Shown here: positions 60,201 to 64,000 of the stretch, piece after piece
How positions within the stretch are numbered: the first letter of the stretch is position 1
How the letters are laid out: each line of letters begins with the position of its first letter
Assembly (NCBI GenBank): GCA_021613375.1
Contig: CM038709.1
Coordinates: 33,516,415 to 33,580,414 of the forward strand
Source of the DNA: Megaleporinus macrocephalus
Taxonomy: Eukaryota; Chordata; Actinopteri; Characiformes; Anostomidae
DNA length: 64,000 nt
Direction: 5' to 3'
The notes under the pieces: model-generated
Database searches by the model: none
Seen by the model: only the letters and a program-made list of their open reading frames with translations
What the model was told of the DNA's origin: nothing
Position numbers and translations under genes: made by a program

Positions 60201-63200
60201 CTCAGATCTGACATTTAATCAACACATAGGTAATATTACAAGAACAGCGTTTCTTCACCTACGAAACATTTCAAAGTTAAGAAATGCGTTATCTGTGTCT
60301 GATGCTGAAAAGTTGATACATGCCTTTATAACCTCAAGGCTAGATTATTGCAATGCATTATTGTCAGGATGCTCCAGCAGGAACCTGAATAAACTTCAGT
60401 TAGTTCAGAACGCTGCAGCTAGAGTACTAACTAAAACCAGGAAATTCGATCACATCAGTCCAGTTTTATCAGCGCTACACTGGCTTCCTGTTAAATTCCG
60501 TATTGACTATAAAATTCTATTACTGACGTATAAAGCCCTGCACGGTCTCGCACCGGAGTACCTGCAAGATCTAATTTCCTATTATGAACCGCCACGTTCA
60601 CTCAGATCACAGGATGCTGGTTTTCTAATAGTTCCTAAAATTCAGAAGACTACAATGGGGGGAAGAGCTTTTTCCAACAAAGCCCCAAAATTGTGGAATA
60701 ATCTCCCAGTTAATGTTCGGGACTCTGACACAGTCTCAATATTTAAGTCTAGACTGAAAACATACTTGTTTAGTGTAGCTTTTGGTTATTAATCTTCTCT
60801 TTTAGATAAAGGCAGGAGATCTGGGGGTTCTTGGACACAGAGGTTTATGGTAAACTGAGATGTTGGTGCTGTTGTTCCACCACTTCACGCGATCACACAG
60901 GTTTGTTGATGGTGGAGTGGGGGGACCCCAGTGTCTCAGGGTACTCTCATGTCCATGTTACCTTCTGGTTCTCTCCTTTTAGTTTAGGCTGTTATAGTTA
61001 GATCTGCTGGAGTCACCAACCACACTCTAAAATTCTGAAAATTCATATTCTCTACAGTCTTACTCCTGAGCCCAACTAACTCTTTCTCTTTACTCTTCCT
61101 GAGGAAATGACTGTCCTCCCATCTGTTGAAGGCTGTTGAAGGACTGATCATCGGGCCATCACCCCACCATCACCAGCCAGCTCACCTGTCCATTTACTGC
61201 TACACCCTCAGTTACATCACTGTGCCATCCAGATGCACCAGCACTGAGATAGGATGGGACTGTTTCAGCTCACGTCCACTTAACATAAAGACTCAGTCAT
61301 AGACTGCCTCAGCCAGAGACTGCCTCAGTCATACACTGCCTCTATCTGTTCAAACAGAGGCTCCTTTCTTTGGTATTTAGTTCAAACTGTAAATACTGTT
61401 TGACCAGAGGAGGATGGGTCTCCCCTTATGAGTCTGGTTCCTCCCAAGGTTTCTTCCTCCAGTTGAGGGAGTTTTTCCTTGCCACTGTTGCCTCTGGCTT
61501 GCTCACTGGGGGATATATGTTATAACTGTTTTCAAAACTCTGTAAAGCTGCTTTGAGACAACATCGTTGTACAAAGCGCTATATAAATAAAATTGACTTG
61601 ACTTGAAGTATTCTCAGCCGCAAATTTAGACTTGTTGGCTCATCAAACCTTACTCCACATCTCAGATGACAACTTCAGTGTTCTAGTGCATTTTTCTCTT
61701 ATTTTTTTGTATTTTTGCTTTTCTCAGTAAATCTTGACACAGCCTTTTAGGCAGTGTTGTGTTGTGTTCTCACAGTAAAAGGATCTCCTCTCTCTCACAG
61801 AAAAGCTGAAGCACCATTTCTATGATAGTGACAGTTTTGGTGGTCTTGCACAGTTCTCTCTTTCTTCTAAGTACTTTCTGAACTTCAGTTTTGGAAACAT
61901 CAGTTCTTTTAACTGGTTTTCCATGACTTTCTTTGCAGATAGATCTCTCTCCATTTTGAATGAAAAGAATGAGAAAGATGTGAGAGACAGGTGTGTTAGG
62001 ATGGTTGTTTAAGTGAATGTAGGCGTTAATGACAGCTGTAAAATGGAAGAATGAAACATTTACAGTGGCAGTTGGTGTATAAAAGTCAAGCATAAACAAA
62101 AAAAAACACTTAATAGGTTTTGTGTCATGGGAGGAGACTTATGTTTTTTTCCTTTCAAAAATGGAAATCATGCTGGCTCCACTAGAAATTATTAAAACAA
62201 AAGTTTTTGATGTTTGCACAGTAACATCTATAATACAGTACACATACCTGCCGAGGGCTGACAATAATGCTGTTTCCTGACCCTAACAGATGTGGGACAA
62301 CACTGAACTCCACTGTGCTTTGACCTTCCTCCTTTTTCTTTTCCCCCATCAAACCATCATCCTGCATCTCTGACACTGCAGTGGTCTCTGATGTTGCTTT
62401 AGTGGGTGCTGGACCTTCATGCTCGCCTGTTCTAGTCTGAGGTTTTCCAAAGCCTGTGGCAAGTGCAGAAAGTTCTGGCTCACATTTGGGAGGCATATCC
62501 ACCCTCTCCCGCACATCTCTGTGCTCATCACCCTGAGTTTTTGGACCATGGACAGGTCCTTTGCTTTTGCTCTGAACGATAAACTCAGCATAGGATAATG
62601 GTTGACCAGCAGCTTGGGGGGCATTGTGGGTGGACGACGACGAGCTCTCTCCATCGCCTCCTTTTGATGAAGGCTTGAAAAGAGACGCCACCTGCGGGAA
62701 GACATTGGAGGTTTTACATTAACAAAGAAATTGTAACATTAGAATTTCATGCGCACTTTTTCTGTGAATTGCATGCAAATAATACAATATGTTTGTCCAA
62801 TACTAAATAAGTCATGTTCAATGTTGACTGTGCTAACAGGCTACGCAGGAGGCTAAATGTTTTTGCCTGTGAGCTGGCAACATCAGCACGAACTACGAAA
62901 CTTGCACCTCCATGTGCTGAAAAAAATCAACTGCTTGCTTTTTGAGGTTAGCTTCTTATTCGAATTGCCCGCTCCACCTTAAATGGTGCAACAGTTACAT
63001 TCTCCATTTAAGGTGGATCGGGGAATTGGAATAAGAAGCTAACTTCAGCCACTAGCTAGCGTTGCTAAGTTAACATGAAGACAAGTCAGCTAAACCAGGT
63101 AACCTGCAAAGACAATTCTCAAATGAAGCTGAACTACAATTACATGTTACCAACCGGGCTCTTTTCTCTGCTGAAAGCTGAATCGTCTAGATTTATTGTA

Positions 63201-63217
63201 AATTTCTTGTTTTCCAT
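55813..63217 (-). CDS. ercc1: ERCC1, partner of the XPF structure-specific endonuclease
   Basis: Nine exons join to 363 aa: 63155-63217, 62248-62691, 58590-58693, 58191-58290, 57296-57372, 57066-57165, 56206-56277, 55978-56046 and 55813-55875. The product is the non-catalytic subunit of ERCC1-XPF, which cuts 5' of lesions in nucleotide excision repair and acts in crosslink repair. Exon 2 encodes a poorly conserved linker ending NSIIVSPRQ. The central XPA- and DNA-binding domain follows ([45 protein letters not shown]). The C-terminal helix-hairpin-helix pair ([20 protein letters not shown]) binds XPF. It is longer than human ERCC1 (297 aa), mainly through the 444-bp exon 2. The start ATG is supported by the conserved [11 protein letters not shown] opening. 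To keep frame, exon 1 must use a weak donor CCG|GTTGGT, the one uncertain junction. Confidence 0.96.
56440..56704 (-). mobile_element. tRNA-derived SINE in ERCC1 intron
   Basis: On the minus strand it starts gggcggcatggtggcataat (A-box-like), then has GAGTTCGATTCCCGG (B box, 56640-56654). A common fish SINE body follows with 'gtttcctccgggtattctgg' and 'gggattggctccag' at its end. Same orientation as ERCC1. Confidence 0.8.
57179..57224. repeat. (CA)23 microsatellite next to an ERCC1 splice acceptor
   Basis: On the transcribed sense of ERCC1 this is (UG)23 followed by U6 and gcaauag, directly before the 100-bp exon at 57066-57165. The intron is only 130 bp long. Confidence 0.98.
57373..58190 (-). 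other. ERCC1 intron, no other feature
   Basis: AT-rich intron between the exons at 58191-58290 and 57296-57372. No repeat recognised with confidence. Confidence 0.5.
59040..61606 (+). mobile_element. L2-type non-LTR retrotransposon, 5'-truncated, antisense in ERCC1 intron 2
   Basis: An open frame runs from about 59071 to the stop at 60790-60792 (about 573 codons) without interruption. It encodes reverse transcriptase with [61 protein letters not shown] and the catalytic box [12 protein letters not shown]. The L2-type C-terminus is [14 protein letters not shown]. The upstream endonuclease domain is missing, so the element is truncated and not self-sufficient. The 3' UTR ends in 'aaagcgctatataaataaaa' and 'ttgacttgacttga'. 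An uninterrupted frame suggests a young insertion. The 5' boundary is approximate. Confidence 0.9.
62947..63043. repeat. Hairpin repeat (40-nt arms, 17-nt loop) in ERCC1 intron 1
   Basis: Arms at 62947-62986 and 63004-63043 are reverse complements with three mismatches. The inner core tccaccttaaatgg/ccatttaaggtgga is perfect. Related half-elements with 'tttaaggtggaa' occur at 17309, 21488 and, weaker, 46494, so this is probably a small MITE-like family. Confidence 0.85.
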
Positions 63218-64000
63218 CGCCCAAACGAAAAACAGGGAGCGAGATATTGTTCTGTTTATAGTGTAGTCACTCGCCACTGCTGCTCAGGAGTAATCAATCG
63301 AGTACAGACGCATCGATGGCCACGACGACGTATATGGACCAAAAGGGGGCGCCAGTGCACCGCTGATTTCCCGTTTACGAGTACCAGTTCCTTCAAATGG
63401 TGGAAACTGACTTTCACTGGCTTTAGTTATACTGAGTTTTCCCTTTCGTTTTCACCTCTTTGTTCCAGCGTAACAGATTTTACGGATAAAACAGGTGTAT
63501 TACAGGTGTAATATGTTCAAATAGATTTCTGCGGTCTAATCACTTGTAGTTGTTATATAAAACACATAAAACATAACTTTGTGTACCAGATATCACCAAA
63601 ACACCGTGAAGTTTTAAGTAAAGTAAGAATGGTAAAAGAGGATATTTCAGAGAATATATTTTTTTTATCTATCAGTTATGTGGGGTCTGGTTGAGTACCA
63701 ACCCAGTAATCTGGCCATAGAGGGCGCTGTTCATTTGAAAGGGAACGCCTGCATAAAGTTGAATGCAAGTTAATTGATAAAACAAATGAGAGTGTTTTAA
63801 GCGGAGTGTAATCTGTTTATAACAGCGTTAGTAGTTACTCTTTAGGATCACTTTAGTGATTTCTTTGTCTGATTTATTTGTCCTTCTGTATAAATGCAAT
63901 GTACAAATGATCATGCACTCTTCATCTTTGTTAAAATTGAACAAGTTCCAGTAAATGGAAAATAGACCTTTTGCCATGTGACAATAAAAAGTCTGCAGTG
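63218..64000. promoter_or_regulatory. ERCC1 promoter and flank with two CTCF-like motifs
   Basis: The ERCC1 promoter must lie immediately right of 63217. CCAAAAGGGGGCGCCA (63339-63354) fits the CTCF core at 14 of 16 positions, and AGAGGGCGCTG (63719-63729) fits all 11 core positions. Both read in the plus direction. No gene is seen to the window end. Confidence 0.35.

Noticed and set aside
61770..62099. 109-codon minus-strand frame in ERCC1 intron 2
   Set aside because: No homology recognised, and the ERCC1 exons on either side join in frame without it.

Overview
The window is vertebrate nuclear DNA, most likely from an otophysan-like teleost. The evidence is large spliced genes with GT-AG introns, long microsatellites, and fish-type repeats: an L2 LINE, Rex3, Tc1-like elements, hAT-type elements and tRNA-derived SINEs. 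There is no bacterial-type gene organisation. All exon models below were read by eye from splice signals, frame and recalled vertebrate protein families, with no alignment run.

Layout. Bases 1-25,000 hold no convincing protein-coding gene. They contain dense trinucleotide arrays (0.8-2.1 kb), a GA array (4.7 kb), a hAT-type element (6.7-7.7 kb), a decayed copy of one DNAJB11 exon (17.2 kb), two oppositely oriented GGACGTTC-rich arrays (18.3 and 22.2 kb) flanking signals of a minus-strand spliced transcript, and several DNA transposons (23-24.7 kb). Bases 25,696-30,531 carry DNAJB11 (ER Hsp40 co-chaperone, minus strand, 10 exons). It is head-to-head with RABL3 (Rab-like small GTPase, plus strand, 8 exons, 30,913-34,536), with 381 bp between the two ATGs.

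Bases 35-55.3 kb are a granzyme-like serine protease cluster. Copy 1 (minus) has a one-base insertion in exon 3. Copy 2 (minus) is intact. Copy 3 (minus) is a wrecked pseudogene that lost exon 4. Copy 4 (plus) is intact with a TATA box. All share the same five-exon plan and a GDSGSP active-site motif. Copies 1 and 2 are recent tandem duplicates. Tc1-like, L2 and Rex3 fragments lie between the copies.

Bases 55.8-63.2 kb carry ERCC1 (minus strand, 9 exons), the non-catalytic partner of the XPF nuclease. It is convergent with protease copy 4. Its introns contain a tRNA-derived SINE, a (UG)n tract next to a splice acceptor, a 5'-truncated L2 LINE with a 573-codon open RT frame, and a 40-nt-arm hairpin repeat. 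Beyond ERCC1 there are two CTCF-like motifs.

The coding genes do not form a pathway: two housekeeping secretory or trafficking genes, a multigene immune-protease family under birth-and-death evolution, and a DNA-repair gene. I found no evidence for a wholly new biological system. The points most worth checking are the protease copy-number and decay pattern, the ERCC1 (UG)nU6 acceptor, the DNAJB11 exon fossil, the perfect 33-bp foldback in RABL3, and the array-bounded 4-kb segment.
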